Part shown: piece after piece, positions 6,796-15,160 of the stretch
Layout: every line of letters begins with the position of its first letter
Position numbering within the stretch: position 1 is the stretch's first letter
Source: Anaerolineae bacterium CG2_30_57_67
GTDB taxonomy: Bacteria; Chloroflexota; Anaerolineae; Anaerolineales; Villigracilaceae
Assembly: GCA_001872455.1 (NCBI GenBank)
Contig: MNXJ01000046.1
Location: 1 to 47,040 of the forward strand
DNA length: 47,040 bases
Reading direction: 5' to 3'
Translations under genes and position numbers: made by a program
Notes under the pieces: generated by a model
What the model saw: the letters and a program-made list of their open reading frames with translations, nothing else
Told to the model about the DNA's origin: nothing
The model's database searches: none

Positions 6796-9366
6796 TTACG
6801 GAACGAGTTTGAGCAGGCCTTCGGCGTCTTTTTCGACTGAGGCGCGCTCAAACCACATCGGCGCGTATTGGATTCCTACCCAGAGCGGAATCATGTCGTC
6901 GTAGTGCGGCGCGTAGGCGTGGCCGGATTGGCCGGTGGTGTGCGCGGCGAGTGAGGCGTTCAGGTTGCTCAAATCCACGATTTCGCGTTCGGATGGCAAC
7001 CAGGTGACTTCAAACGATTGGCCGACCGTCCAGCCGGTGGCGTTGACGACGCTCTTGCCGCCGCTGGTAGCGAAGGGGCCGCGATTGAAGAGCGCTTCAA
7101 TCGGCGCAATGCCCGATTTGCCGAGGGTGGCGTTGCGGAAGGTGGAGGTGTGCAGTTCGCCCCAGCGCCACTGGCTGATGTCGGCGCCGAATTTTTTGGC
7201 GCAGCTCTGGCAGTTGACCGCTTCGCCAAAGGCTTTGGCAAAAATGTCGTCGCGGGTTTCCACCTTGTCGGCGGTGGTTTTGTCGTCCCACCAGGGGCTG
7301 TCGGGCTGTTTGACCAGCTCGCGCATCACGACGTACCAGCGTGAGCCGCCTTCCGGCCAGTAGGCTTGCGGCAGGTCGTCGTTGAAGGTATCCATCAGCA
7401 GGTTCCACCAGAAAGCCTCGAACAAAACCGCCGGGGCCGAATCGGCGCGTTCCTGGTAATCCCACCCGGCCAGGAATTTGTCGCGCGTGGCGGCCAGCGC
7501 CGGGTCGAGCGGCGCGCTCAGCAGTACCGGAATCAGGGCTTCGGCGTTCAGGCTTTTCGAGTCGCCGTGCATGGATTGAATGTAGGCGGCGTCAATTTTG
7601 CCGGGGGCGTTTTCAATCATGTCCACAATGCGGGCGGCGCGCTGACCGTAATCCCAATCTTTGGTAATCAGGTAGGGGTAGTCGCGCGGGTTGGCCTGGT
7701 TGTTGGCGGTGACGATGTAGCCGCTGGCCGGGTTGAAGGCGTAGGGCAGTTCGTCAAAGGGGATGAAACCGGTCCAGTCGTATTCGCCCGTCCAGCCGGG
7801 GACGGGCAGGGTGCCGTCGCCGCTCTTGCGAATCGGAATGGTGCCGGGCGTCTGGTAGCCGATGTTGCCGTCCACGTCGGCGTAGGCCAGATTTTGGGCG
7901 GGGACGCTCCACATGCGCGCGGCGGCGCGGAATTCGTCCCAGTTTTGGGCCTTGTCGAAGCCCCAAATCGCTTCAAAAGGCGAGTTGGGCGTCAGCGCCG
8001 TCCAGGCCAGGGCGATGGCGTAATGTTCCGGCAGCGCCACGCCGCTGGCGTCTTTGAATGGTGTCGCATCCGGGTTTTTGGTGGCGTCAATTTTGTCCTT
8101 GAGCGCGCCGTAGGTATCCGAAATAATCGGCCCGTGCCGGCTGATGCGCACCGTCATTTCGACCGGGTCGCCGCCCGCCACTTGCAGGGTTTCGACGCGG
8201 GTTTCAAAATCCACCCATTTACCATCCACTTCATATTGATTGGGGTTTTCGGGGTTGATTTTTTCAATGAATAAATCCTGCACGTCCGGGCCGAGATTGG
8301 TGAAGGCCCAGGCGACGCGGTCATTGTGGCCGGCGACGATGCCCGGCACGCCTGCAAAGGAAAATCCCGTCACCTGGAAGGGGCAGGCCTCGCTTTTGGG
8401 TTGACACTGCAAATCGTTTTGATACCAGATGGACGGCATTTGAATACCGAGGTGCATATCGTTGGCGAGCAGAGGCTTGCCGGTGCTGGTCAATCTGCCG
8501 GAAACCACCCAACTGTTCGAGCCAATATCCGCGCTGTGCGGGCCGAGCAGGACATTCAGCCGGGCGATGTTTTCGGCGGCGGCCTGATAATTGGCGTCTG
8601 GCAGCGGAGCGCCGCCCGCTGATGGCTGTCCACTGGCTGCGGACAACGGGTTGCCGCCAATCGTCGGTACAATCACCGGATAATCCGCTGGATATTCGGG
8701 GAAAAGTTCGGCCACTTGCGCGGGAGTCAGCGTTTTGAGCAAAATGGCGCGTTCAATTTCGTCATCCATGTTGCCGCGCAAATCCCAGGCCATGGCCTTG
8801 CCCCAGGTCAGGCTGTTGACCGGTGTCCACGGTTCGATTTTGTAGCCGCGATTGAGAATGCCGGTCAGAATGCTGTATTCCAGGCTGAGTTCCACCGGTT
8901 CGCGCCCGGCGATGTAGGCGTTGACGCCCGCCGCGTAAGCGTCTGTAATGGCTTTGGCTTCCGGGCTGAGCAGGGCGTATTCCTGTTCAGCGGTCTGCTT
9001 CCAGCCGAGCGTGCGCAGGAACGAGTCAGTTTCGATCTGCCCCTTGCCGAACATTTCGGAGAGTGTGCCAGAGCCGATGTGCCGCCAGAAATCCATCTGC
9101 CAGAAGCGGTCTTGCGCGTGGACGTAGCCCTGCGCGAAGAACAAATCGTGCGCGCTGGCGGCGTAAATGTGCGGAATGCCCATTTTGTCGCGGTAAATTT
9201 CCACCGGGCCCTCCAACCCGGCGGCCTTAATTTCCCCGCTAATTTGCGGGTACGAGCGCTTTGCCAGAGATGGCACAAGGACGGTTGGCACCAGGGCAAT
9301 CAAAATCCCCACAATAACCAGCGTCGTCAGCGCGGAAACCAAAAAACGACGAACTTTTGCAGACAT
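6796..9366 (-). CDS. Penicillin acylase family (Ntn hydrolase, S45) protein
   Basis: 856 residues from the ATG at 9366, which has AAAGGAG 6 bases upstream; in-frame codons back to 9528 lack a site. A single N-terminal membrane segment (residues about 8-27) suggests an anchored or exported precursor. The alpha-chain motif IYRDKMGIPHIYA is present, then GSNSWVVSG, where Ser283 would become the N-terminal nucleophile after autocleavage. The oxyanion/catalytic Asn appears in VTANNQ. Members hydrolyse amide bonds of penicillins, cephalosporins or acyl-homoserine lactones; the substrate here is unknown. A Gly/Ser/Pro-rich linker just before Ser283 fits the excised spacer peptide. The gene is divergent from a decayed aminotransferase gene. 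Confidence 0.92.
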   Translation of the reverse strand: MSAKVRRFLVSALTTLVIVGILIALVPTVLVPSLAKRSYPQISGEIKAAGLEGPVEIYRDKMGIPHIYAASAHDLFFAQGYVHAQDRFWQMDFWRHIGSGTLSEMFGKGQIETDSFLRTLGWKQTAEQEYALLSPEAKAITDAYAAGVNAYIAGREPVELSLEYSILTGILNRGYKIEPWTPVNSLTWGKAMAWDLRGNMDDEIERAILLKTLTPAQVAELFPEYPADYPVIVPTIGGNPLSAASGQPSAGGAPLPDANYQAAAENIARLNVLLGPHSADIGSNSWVVSGRLTSTGKPLLANDMHLGIQMPSIWYQNDLQCQPKSEACPFQVTGFSFAGVPGIVAGHNDRVAWAFTNLGPDVQDLFIEKINPENPNQYEVDGKWVDFETRVETLQVAGGDPVEMTVRISRHGPIISDTYGALKDKIDATKNPDATPFKDASGVALPEHYAIALAWTALTPNSPFEAIWGFDKAQNWDEFRAAARMWSVPAQNLAYADVDGNIGYQTPGTIPIRKSGDGTLPVPGWTGEYDWTGFIPFDELPYAFNPASGYIVTANNQANPRDYPYLITKDWDYGQRAARIVDMIENAPGKIDAAYIQSMHGDSKSLNAEALIPVLLSAPLDPALAATRDKFLAGWDYQERADSAPAVLFEAFWWNLLMDTFNDDLPQAYWPEGGSRWYVVMRELVKQPDSPWWDDKTTADKVETRDDIFAKAFGEAVNCQSCAKKFGADISQWRWGELHTSTFRNATLGKSGIAPIEALFNRGPFATSGGKSVVNATGWTVGQSFEVTWLPSEREIVDLSNLNASLAAHTTGQSGHAYAPHYDDMIPLWVGIQYAPMWFERASVEKDAEGLLKLVP

Positions 9367-9378
9367 AACTTCTCCTTT

Positions 9379-9459
9379 GGACGATTGACAGACGTTTGGC
9401 GGTTGGTAGTTGATGGTTGGCGGTATAACCGGCAACTGATCACTGATTATAATGGACGC
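9379..9459. promoter_or_regulatory. Divergent intergenic region with TATAAT box
   Basis: Between the acylase start and the fossil aminotransferase start, TATAAT at 9448-9453 lies 6 bases before the ATG at 9460, so the rightward transcript would be leaderless. No clear -35 box is seen. The rest is made of short GGTTGG/CGGTT words in imperfect repeats. Confidence 0.5.
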
Positions 9460-9603
9460 ATGACCGCTCTCAAAAATCTCTTTCTGCTCGACCCCCGCAT
9501 TCACTAGTTTATGCGTATATCCGTACAAGGTTACAACACACAGGCAGATTTGGACGCGCTAGTTAATGGGGTGGGGGAGTGCCTGGATCAGTCTGTTTTA
9601 TAA
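9460..9603 (+). pseudogene. Fossil class-V aminotransferase: N- and C-termini only
   Basis: Reading from ATG 9460 gives MTALKNLFLLDPRIH and then a TAG (9505-9507). The text matches the start of isopenicillin-N-epimerase-like class-V aminotransferases, which continue with FLNHGSFGA. In the same frame, from 9511, comes MRISVQGYNTQADLDAL, the typical C-terminal tail of the same family, ending at TAA 9601. Roughly 350 codons between them are missing, including the PLP-lysine region. An internal deletion, with the promoter-like TATAAT kept, explains this. Recognition is from memory of the family ends, so a search is needed to confirm it. Confidence 0.6.
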
Positions 9604-9902
9604 AATTCCTTTTATCCCCTTCATCCCGTTTTTCATTATTAACTGATGTTACGCGATACACGGTAGCACGGCATTTATGTCGTGCTGAAATTTGGCTGAC
9701 GCCAATTTTTAGAGTCTATCCGAAAAACGGGGCAGGTGGAGCAAGTCTCCGACTTACCTGCGCGCCACCGTTGGCTGCCCATTTTACCAATTTTGTGGAG
9801 GGGTTCTTCTCTGTTTAGCGCCCGTCAAACGTGTGGAGCAAGTCAGAGACTTGCCCGCGCAAATCTGCGATTTGCGCCACTAGTTTTTGCTGCGTAACAT
9901 CG
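9604..9902. other. Non-coding stretch packed with palindromes
   Basis: No supported gene. It holds a 72-bp dispersed repeat (9642-9713), a nested hairpin (GCAGGT 9732-9737 with ACCTGC 9756-9761, enclosing AAGTC/GACTT) and two hairpins at 9838-9854 (GCAAGTC/GACTTGC) and 9857-9877 (9-bp arms GCGCAAATC/GATTTGCGC). The last lies 25 bases from the recombinase stop codon. Confidence 0.7.
9642..9713 (+). repeat. 72-bp dispersed repeat, copy A
   Basis: Matches 34533-34604 at 70 of 72 positions by hand alignment. It contains two stem-loops: TAGCACG.../CGTGCT around CATTTATGT, and TTGGC-TGAC-GCCAA extended by A/T pairs. Confidence 0.9.
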
Positions 9903-10871
9903 TTATTTATCAAAAATTTCCAAATATCCCTTGTCCAGTTCGTCATCCGAAAGATGCGCGTAGCGCTGGGTGACGCTGATATTGGCGTGCCGCGCCAGTT
10001 CTTGCGCCAGTTTGAGATTGCCGGACGCGCGTAAAACGGTGGTGACGAAGTAGTGCCGGAAGGAATGCGGCGTGATGTTCCCCTCGGCTTCTGCGCCAAG
10101 CGCCTCGCGCGCGCGCAGTTCGACGATGTCGCGCCCGCTGGCAGTGGTCATCGGCTTGACCTTTTTTCCCGCGCCTTTGTCGTGCCGCGCAAAAAGCGGC
10201 AGTGAACCCAGCGGACGCCCCGAGGCGCCGTCCAGCGCGGCGCGCGCGGCAAGGTAGTCTTTCAGTGCCGCCATCGCCCGCGCCGAGAAACGAATGACGG
10301 CCTGTTTATCGCCTTTGCCGATGATGATGGCGCGGCCCTCGTTCCAGTCAATGTCGCCGCGGCGCAGGGCGCAAGCCTCGTGTACGCGCAGCCCGGTATC
10401 CGCCAGGGTGACGAGAAAAGCGCGGTCGCGCCGCCAGCGCAATTCTTCGGCGGGCGAGTCGAAAGCGGGACATTCTTTCAGCATGTAGGCCAGCACGCCT
10501 TCAATTGATTCGCGTGGAAACTGCGGCAGACGCTGACCGCTGCGCCGCGAGCGCATCCGCACCAGTTGGGCGATGCGCGGCAAATTGGGCGCGGCCAGCC
10601 CCTCGGCGCTGAGGAAGCGATAGAAACCGACGACAGCCTGCAGGTAGAGCTGCTCGGTGGCTGGGGCATTTTCCTTGAGCGCGGCGGCAAACCAGCCGAT
10701 GGCGTCTTCGCGCAGTTCCTCCAGCGGGGCAGTTTCCGGGTCAATCTTTCGGTCGGCCAGCAGGGCGCTGAAGGCGCGCAGGGCAAAAGTGTAGGTGTCG
10801 CAGGTGTTTTTACTGCGCGCGCCTTCGATGACGGCCAGGTATTTCTGGATGGCGGAGGAGATGGTGGACAT
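9903..10871 (-). CDS. Tyrosine recombinase (XerC/XerD-like integrase)
   Basis: 322 residues. The N-terminal SAM-like DNA-binding domain (about 1-110) is followed by the catalytic domain with Arg in TGLRVHEACALRRGDIDW, Lys in IGKGDKQAVI, HSFRHYF, His in ELARHANIS and the nucleophile Tyr in QRYAHL. The enzyme cuts and rejoins DNA through a 3'-phosphotyrosine. Length and domain layout fit chromosomal Xer proteins or integron/phage-type integrases. It stands alone beside repeat-rich DNA and the CHAT gene, with no att site or phage genes visible, so it could be a housekeeping dimer resolvase or a stranded integrase. No clear Shine-Dalgarno precedes the ATG. Confidence 0.9.
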   Translation of the reverse strand: MSTISSAIQKYLAVIEGARSKNTCDTYTFALRAFSALLADRKIDPETAPLEELREDAIGWFAAALKENAPATEQLYLQAVVGFYRFLSAEGLAAPNLPRIAQLVRMRSRRSGQRLPQFPRESIEGVLAYMLKECPAFDSPAEELRWRRDRAFLVTLADTGLRVHEACALRRGDIDWNEGRAIIIGKGDKQAVIRFSARAMAALKDYLAARAALDGASGRPLGSLPLFARHDKGAGKKVKPMTTASGRDIVELRAREALGAEAEGNITPHSFRHYFVTTVLRASGNLKLAQELARHANISVTQRYAHLSDDELDKGYLEIFDK

Positions 10872-11238
10872 GGGAGACGAATGCGAAATAATGAAGAATG
10901 GGGAATTAGTTAAGTTAGTTTACTAACTACAAACTGGTAACACGACATTTACGGCGCAGTATGGCAAAATTGCCAGCAAATTGCGCGCTGCGTGTTTGGA
11001 TGAGTGAAAAAAGAGAGTCTCGCGTCGGGAGACGTGACGTCCGTTAGTGTCTCTGGACTCCAAAATCTTCCGATTTTGGCAAGCCTGGCGGCTTGAGCGC
11101 GTTTATTGTTGCTTTCATTAATTATACTTAAGCGAAGCATAAAAGGCAAGGGGCAAAGGGGCGGATGAAAAGAGAACAGAAAAGGAGAGAGAAAGAAATC
11201 CGAAATCTCCAAGATTTCGGATTTCTGGAGGCCGCCGG
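10872..11238. other. Non-coding gap with hairpins and a probable terminator
   Basis: No supported gene in 367 bases. Contents: a GAATG-type fragment (10878-10905), TTAGTTAAGTTAGTTTACTA low-complexity sequence, an 8-bp hairpin CCAAAATC/GATTTTGG (11060-11079), then AAGCC/GGCTT, a purine tract (11170-11198) and a 13-bp perfect hairpin near 11210. Confidence 0.6.
11195..11225 (-). terminator. Probable terminator of the CHAT gene
   Basis: A perfect 13-bp inverted repeat (11195-11207 and 11213-11225) with a 5-base loop lies 13 bases past the CHAT gene stop. Read leftward it is followed by a T/C-rich run (TTTCTTTCTCTCTCC), as in weak intrinsic terminators. Confidence 0.6.
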
Positions 11239-13782
11239 CTACCCACCGGAATTAATTACCCGCCTCATCATTTCTACAATGGCAGGCAGCTGAATTTTTT
11301 CAAAAATTGGCAAGGCTCGCAGCGCATAAAATTTGGCCTTTTCGTTGTAGCCTGCGTTCGATAACGCCAGCGCAAAATTACCTAAATCAGCGCCTTCGCT
11401 GTACAGGTCTCCAATGGCGCGGCGCATTTCAATAATTTGCGCTAGTTTTTGTTCGGCATCTTCCAGCTTGCCGCGTGCGATGTCCATACGACATAAAGCG
11501 CTCAGCACGTTGGCTTCGCCCAGCCTGGCCCCCACCTGGCGGAAGAGTTTCAGCGCTTCGCCGTAACTGGCCAGCGCCGCGTCCATTTCCTTGCGGAAGT
11601 TTTGCACGTCGCCGATGGCTTTGAGCACGTTGGCTTCGCCCAGCCTGTCCCCCACCTGGCGGAAGAGTTTCAGCGCTTCGCCGTAACTGGCCAGCGCCGC
11701 GTCCCGCTCATCGCGGAAGTTTTGCACGTCGCCGATGGCTTTGAGCACGTTGGCTTTTAGACGGTCATCTTGAATGCCTTGATTCAGAGCGGTTTGCAGC
11801 CAGCCGCTGATTAAGTTTTGATAGGAGAGCACGAACCACCAGTTGCGTGGCGCAACCGACATCTGCGCCAGGCTGTCGCCTCTGGTTTGCCGCCCGGCCC
11901 AATCGGCCAGCAAAGACAAATTAAGCAAATCGGGCAGCAGGTCGGCGCGGTTAGCGGGGTCGGCACTTGCGGGCAACTCATTAAACACGGCGCAAATTTG
12001 GCTCACGGCGCGCTGGCGGGCCGGGTCTGAGTCGGCAGGTGTCAGGCTGGCGCGGGCGTAATCGCTGACGCTGGCGTGCCATTGATAGCGCTGGCTCGGC
12101 GCGTCAAAATTGACCAGGGCCGCCTCGCGCAAACTGTCTGCCAACGGGTAAAGAGCTTCAAGGGGCAGGTTGAGCGCCGCGGCCCAGGCCTGCGGCGCGC
12201 AAGAACCGGCGCCGAACATTGGCAGGCAGGCCAGCGCCTGGCGGGATTCGGCGTTCAGCCCGGCCACAGACCAATCCATGACGGTCTGTAAAATGGTCAG
12301 GTAGTCGCCGCTCAGGGTTTCCAAGGCGTGGCGCAGTTCCGTCAGCGGGCGTTTGGCGGCCTGGGCAATTACTTTTTCCACAATCAGCGGATGGCCGCCG
12401 CTTTTTTGGGCCAACGTCTGCGCAAACTCAGCCAGCAGCGCGGCATTCAGCCGACGCTGTTGGCCCAACTCCAGCGCGTAGCACCGGGCCGCAGCAGGCG
12501 CCAGCCCCTGAAGGAGCGGAAAAGCGCGCGCGGTGGGCAGGTCTTCAAAAATCGGCGCGGGCGGGCGCAAGGTCACCAGGGCGGCGCTGCCGCCGGCCAG
12601 GCGGCGCAAAAAGGCGGCCAACCGCGCCAGTTCGGGCGCGGGCAGCCCTTCGAGGTTGTCGAGTACGAATAAAGCCGGGCTTTGGCGGGCAAAAGCCAGC
12701 AGGGTTTCCTCTGGCGGCTGGCCGGTGGAGATGGGCAGGTTGAGCGCCGACGCCAGCCCGCGCAGTAAAAACTCTGCCGAGGGAGCGCCTTTGCCTTCCG
12801 CGAAGGCGACGCCGCCCGGGAAGCGCCAGGCGCCGCGTCCGGCAGCTTCCAGCGCCAGCGCAGTTTTGCCCATGCCGCTGACGCCGCTGATGATGTTGAT
12901 GCAGGGCGTTTCTTTGAGATTGCGGGCGATGTCGGCCAGTTCTTTGCCGCGCCCAAAGAAAAAGCGCTGGCGCGCCGGCAGGTTGCCCGGCTGAAAAGCG
13001 GCGTCAATCAGCGGCGGGGCGTCTTCCTGGTTGGTCAGGCGCAGGCTGGCATCGCCAAACAGGCGCGGAATCTGATTGGTGACCTGCTTTGCGGCGCGCG
13101 CAAACGCTTCGTGCAGTGGAAAAGCGCCGCGCGCCATTTCTGCGTACAACTGCGCGGCAAAGTGAATCGCGTCGTCATCTCTCACCGGGTCGGGGTGGCC
13201 GATGCTGGCGCGCGCGCGTCCGCTGGCGGCAAACGCCTGCGCGGCGGAGAAGGCATTTTCGGCGCTTTCGCAGGCGTTGAAAACGGCCAAATCCAGCGCT
13301 GGCGCATCTTTCAGCGCTTCCAGCAGGCGCGGAGTGCTCACCGCGTCACTTTGGCCAAACTCATCTTCGAGCAAAAGCCCGCCCTGCCAGGCGTGGCCGC
13401 TGAAGTGTAAAACATGCGGGTAGAGCCCCTGCGCTAAAACGCGCGGTGAAAGCGCAAAACGCAAAGCGTCCAACGTGGGCGGCATCAGGCGAATCAAGGC
13501 AATTGGTGCGCCGCTGGCGCGCACGGCCTCGCTCAGGCGCAGCCATTCGGCCTGCAAGTTGAGCGCGTCAATTTCATTTTGCGGGTTGCGCGCGTCGTAA
13601 ATGGGCGCGGCCAACAGCACCAACACACGCAACATTTTTCGCAGGTCGCGTTCCTGGCGTTCTGCATTTTGCGCGGCGTTAAAAATCAGGTCGCCGCCGA
13701 TAGTCAAAATCTGATTGTGGTCTCCGACGATCAAATTACCGTCGCTGAAATTTCCGCCAATTTCGATGTTTATCCCGTCCAT
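11239..13782 (-). CDS. CHAT protease - STAND NTPase - TPR protein
   Basis: 847 residues; the start ATG has AAAGGAG 8 bases upstream. The N-terminus has a short beta motif with GDHN (residues 20-23), of a kind seen at the head of many STAND/CHAT proteins. A CHAT caspase-like domain (about 50-235) carries His130 in HFSGHA and Cys171 in FNACESA. A STAND/NB-ARC ATPase follows: Walker A GVSGMGKTA (300-308) and Walker B LFVLDNLEG. A winged-helix/helical middle leads to C-terminal 40-residue TPRs (FRQVGDRLGEANVLKAIGDV). By family analogy, TPRs sense a trigger, the ATPase oligomerises and the protease is switched on, in regulated cell death or phage defence. The substrate and trigger are unknown; no obvious partner adjoins it. 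Confidence 0.88.
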   Translation of the reverse strand: MDGINIEIGGNFSDGNLIVGDHNQILTIGGDLIFNAAQNAERQERDLRKMLRVLVLLAAPIYDARNPQNEIDALNLQAEWLRLSEAVRASGAPIALIRLMPPTLDALRFALSPRVLAQGLYPHVLHFSGHAWQGGLLLEDEFGQSDAVSTPRLLEALKDAPALDLAVFNACESAENAFSAAQAFAASGRARASIGHPDPVRDDDAIHFAAQLYAEMARGAFPLHEAFARAAKQVTNQIPRLFGDASLRLTNQEDAPPLIDAAFQPGNLPARQRFFFGRGKELADIARNLKETPCINIISGVSGMGKTALALEAAGRGAWRFPGGVAFAEGKGAPSAEFLLRGLASALNLPISTGQPPEETLLAFARQSPALFVLDNLEGLPAPELARLAAFLRRLAGGSAALVTLRPPAPIFEDLPTARAFPLLQGLAPAAARCYALELGQQRRLNAALLAEFAQTLAQKSGGHPLIVEKVIAQAAKRPLTELRHALETLSGDYLTILQTVMDWSVAGLNAESRQALACLPMFGAGSCAPQAWAAALNLPLEALYPLADSLREAALVNFDAPSQRYQWHASVSDYARASLTPADSDPARQRAVSQICAVFNELPASADPANRADLLPDLLNLSLLADWAGRQTRGDSLAQMSVAPRNWWFVLSYQNLISGWLQTALNQGIQDDRLKANVLKAIGDVQNFRDERDAALASYGEALKLFRQVGDRLGEANVLKAIGDVQNFRKEMDAALASYGEALKLFRQVGARLGEANVLSALCRMDIARGKLEDAEQKLAQIIEMRRAIGDLYSEGADLGNFALALSNAGYNEKAKFYALRALPIFEKIQLPAIVEMMRRVINSGG
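11504..11754 (-). repeat. 120-bp tandem repeats in the TPR region of the CHAT gene
   Basis: Two copies (about 11504-11623 and 11624-11743) plus a partial third. The stretches 11522-11580 and 11642-11700 differ at one base. The period equals one 40-residue TPR, as in the array at 1-480, but the sequence is unrelated. Confidence 0.88.
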
Positions 13783-13922
13783 TTGGCTCTCCTTTGCGCT
13801 TTTCTCAGTTGAAAGCGAAGTCCAACGACTGGAATCGTTGGTTTTGCGCCGGACTCACCATCCGCCAACATGCCGCTGATGATACCCCACATTCCCGGTT
13901 TTGCTGCCCGTCAGCTTTTGCG

Positions 13923-13942
13923 CCAAAGTCAGGAGACTTTGG
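13923..13942. repeat. AAGTC/GACTT palindrome upstream of the lipoprotein gene
   Basis: Perfect 8-bp arms CCAAAGTC/GACTTTGG around AGGA, in the 276-base gap between the divergent CHAT and lipoprotein genes. The same core (AAGTC...GACTT, then GGAGTCC or GACTCCG) recurs near 9743, 9841 and 23162. Confidence 0.65.
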
Positions 13943-13969
13943 AGTCCCTGTTCCGCCAGCATTCTGTAA

Positions 13970-13998
13970 TTGACCTTTCCGCTCCAATTTGCTACACT
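13970..13998 (+). promoter_or_regulatory. Promoter of the first Ig-domain lipoprotein gene
   Basis: TTGACC (13970-13975), a 17-base spacer and TACACT (13993-13998) form a good sigma-70-like promoter. Predicted start near 14005; ATG at 14059 with AAGGAG. Confidence 0.65.
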
Positions 13999-14034
13999 AT
14001 CGCTGGCAGAGAATTCTGCCAGCGATAGTGTAGC
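13991..14034. promoter_or_regulatory. 20-bp perfect inverted repeat over the -10 box
   Basis: Arms 13991-14010 and 14015-14034 are perfect 20-bp complements around GAAT. The left arm contains the -10 hexamer TACACT and the predicted start. It could be an operator for a dimeric repressor, or a transcript hairpin if the start is further upstream. Confidence 0.75.
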
Positions 14035-14058
14035 GTTTCATCCAACAAGGAGAAGAAA

Positions 14059-14991
14059 ATGTTCAAGAAAGCCTTATTCGTCCTGCTGACTATCAGTCTG
14101 CTGCTGACGGCCTGCAATTTGCCCAATAGCCCTGCCTCCCCCACCCCGCTGAGTGTGGACGCCATTTTCACCGCCGCCGCGCAAACGGTGGAAGCACAGT
14201 TGACCAGCAGCGCCCCAGCCGCTACGCTGGCCCCGCCTGCCACCGCCATCCCCCCCACCGTCGAAATTCCTACCAGCGCCGCGCCCACACTCCCAGCCGT
14301 CGCCACCCAGCCGCCCGCGCCAACCATCGCTCCAGCCGCCACGCAAACCTGTGACAAGGCCGATTTTGTGGCAGATGTCACCATCACCGATGGAACCGAA
14401 ATCGCCGCCGGAACCGCCTTCACCAAAACTTGGCGCGTCAAAAACAGCGGCACCTGCGCCTGGACGACTTCCTATCAACTCGTATTTGCCAGCGGCACGC
14501 AGATGGGCGCGCCCGCAGCGATTTCCTTCCCCAGCGCGGTTGCCCCCGGCCAGACGATGGATATTTCCGTCTCCATGGTCGCGCCGACCACGCCCAACAC
14601 CTACACCGGCAACTGGAAACTGCGCAACGCCGCCGGACAGAATTTTTCCAGCATCTACGTCATGATCAAAGTTCCCGGCTCATCAGGTGGCGGCGGCGCA
14701 GCCTTCGCCGTCACCAGCGTTGTAATGAGTTCGGGCGGTTCTTGCGGCGCATTCACTATCAACGCCGCCATCACCACCAACGGACCGGGCAGTGTCACCT
14801 ACAAGTGGATTCGCAGTGACGGTGGAACCGATACCGCCGTCCACCCGGCAGTCATTTTTTCCGCTGCAGGCACACAAACCGTCAGCACCACCTGGGCCGC
14901 CAGCCCGCCCGGAACAACGCTCTGGATGGAAATCTACATTGACACGCCCAATCATCAACAATTTGGTCGCGCCACGTTTAGTTGTCCGTAG
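14059..14991 (+). CDS. Lipoprotein with NBR1-like Ig domain
   Basis: 310 residues. A lipoprotein signal (lipobox LLTAC, Cys19) is followed by a Pro/Thr/Ala-rich linker (to about residue 95), then the Ig-like fold known from the autophagy receptor NBR1 (DGTEIAAGTAFTKTWRVKN, CAWTTSYQLVF, APTTPNTYTGNWKLRN). A second beta-rich domain (about 220-310) resembles another Ig/PKD-like module with a CGAF...FSCP cysteine pair. It is probably anchored on the outer face of the membrane for adhesion or ligand binding; no enzymatic motif is seen. AAGGAG precedes the ATG. Its N-terminal two thirds are paralogous to the next gene, suggesting tandem duplication. Confidence 0.85.
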   Translation: MFKKALFVLLTISLLLTACNLPNSPASPTPLSVDAIFTAAAQTVEAQLTSSAPAATLAPPATAIPPTVEIPTSAAPTLPAVATQPPAPTIAPAATQTCDKADFVADVTITDGTEIAAGTAFTKTWRVKNSGTCAWTTSYQLVFASGTQMGAPAAISFPSAVAPGQTMDISVSMVAPTTPNTYTGNWKLRNAAGQNFSSIYVMIKVPGSSGGGGAAFAVTSVVMSSGGSCGAFTINAAITTNGPGSVTYKWIRSDGGTDTAVHPAVIFSAAGTQTVSTTWAASPPGTTLWMEIYIDTPNHQQFGRATFSCP

Positions 14992-15160
14992 GATTGTCTG
15001 AATCGTAACGTGAATAATAATGGATGACTCCATTGCAAAATGAAAATTTTACTGCAGAGACGCAAAAAACGCCGAGAAAAGCTAATAAAAACTCTACCAA
15101 CACTGCGTCTCCGCGGTGAGAATTCCTTATCCATTATTGACGTTATGCAAGGGAGAAAAA
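14992..15160. other. Gap with separated inverted repeat GAGACGCA/TGCGTCTC
   Basis: The space between the paralogous lipoprotein genes holds AGAGACGCA (about 15057-15065) and its complement TGCGTCTC (about 15103-15110), with A-rich sequence between, looking like another intergenic repeat type. No gene is seen. The SD AAGGGAG of the next gene is at its right end. Confidence 0.45.

Noticed and set aside
9579-9818. Open frame between the fossil gene and the recombinase
   Set aside because: It translates straight through several palindromes and has no start site or recognisable domain.
10949-11212. 87-codon minus-strand frame in the recombinase-CHAT gap
   Set aside because: It consists of hairpins and a purine tract; there is no SD and no protein-like composition.
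9903-13782. Integrated phage or genomic island bounded by att sites
   Set aside because: Apart from the recombinase there are no phage genes, and no direct repeat flanks the segment.
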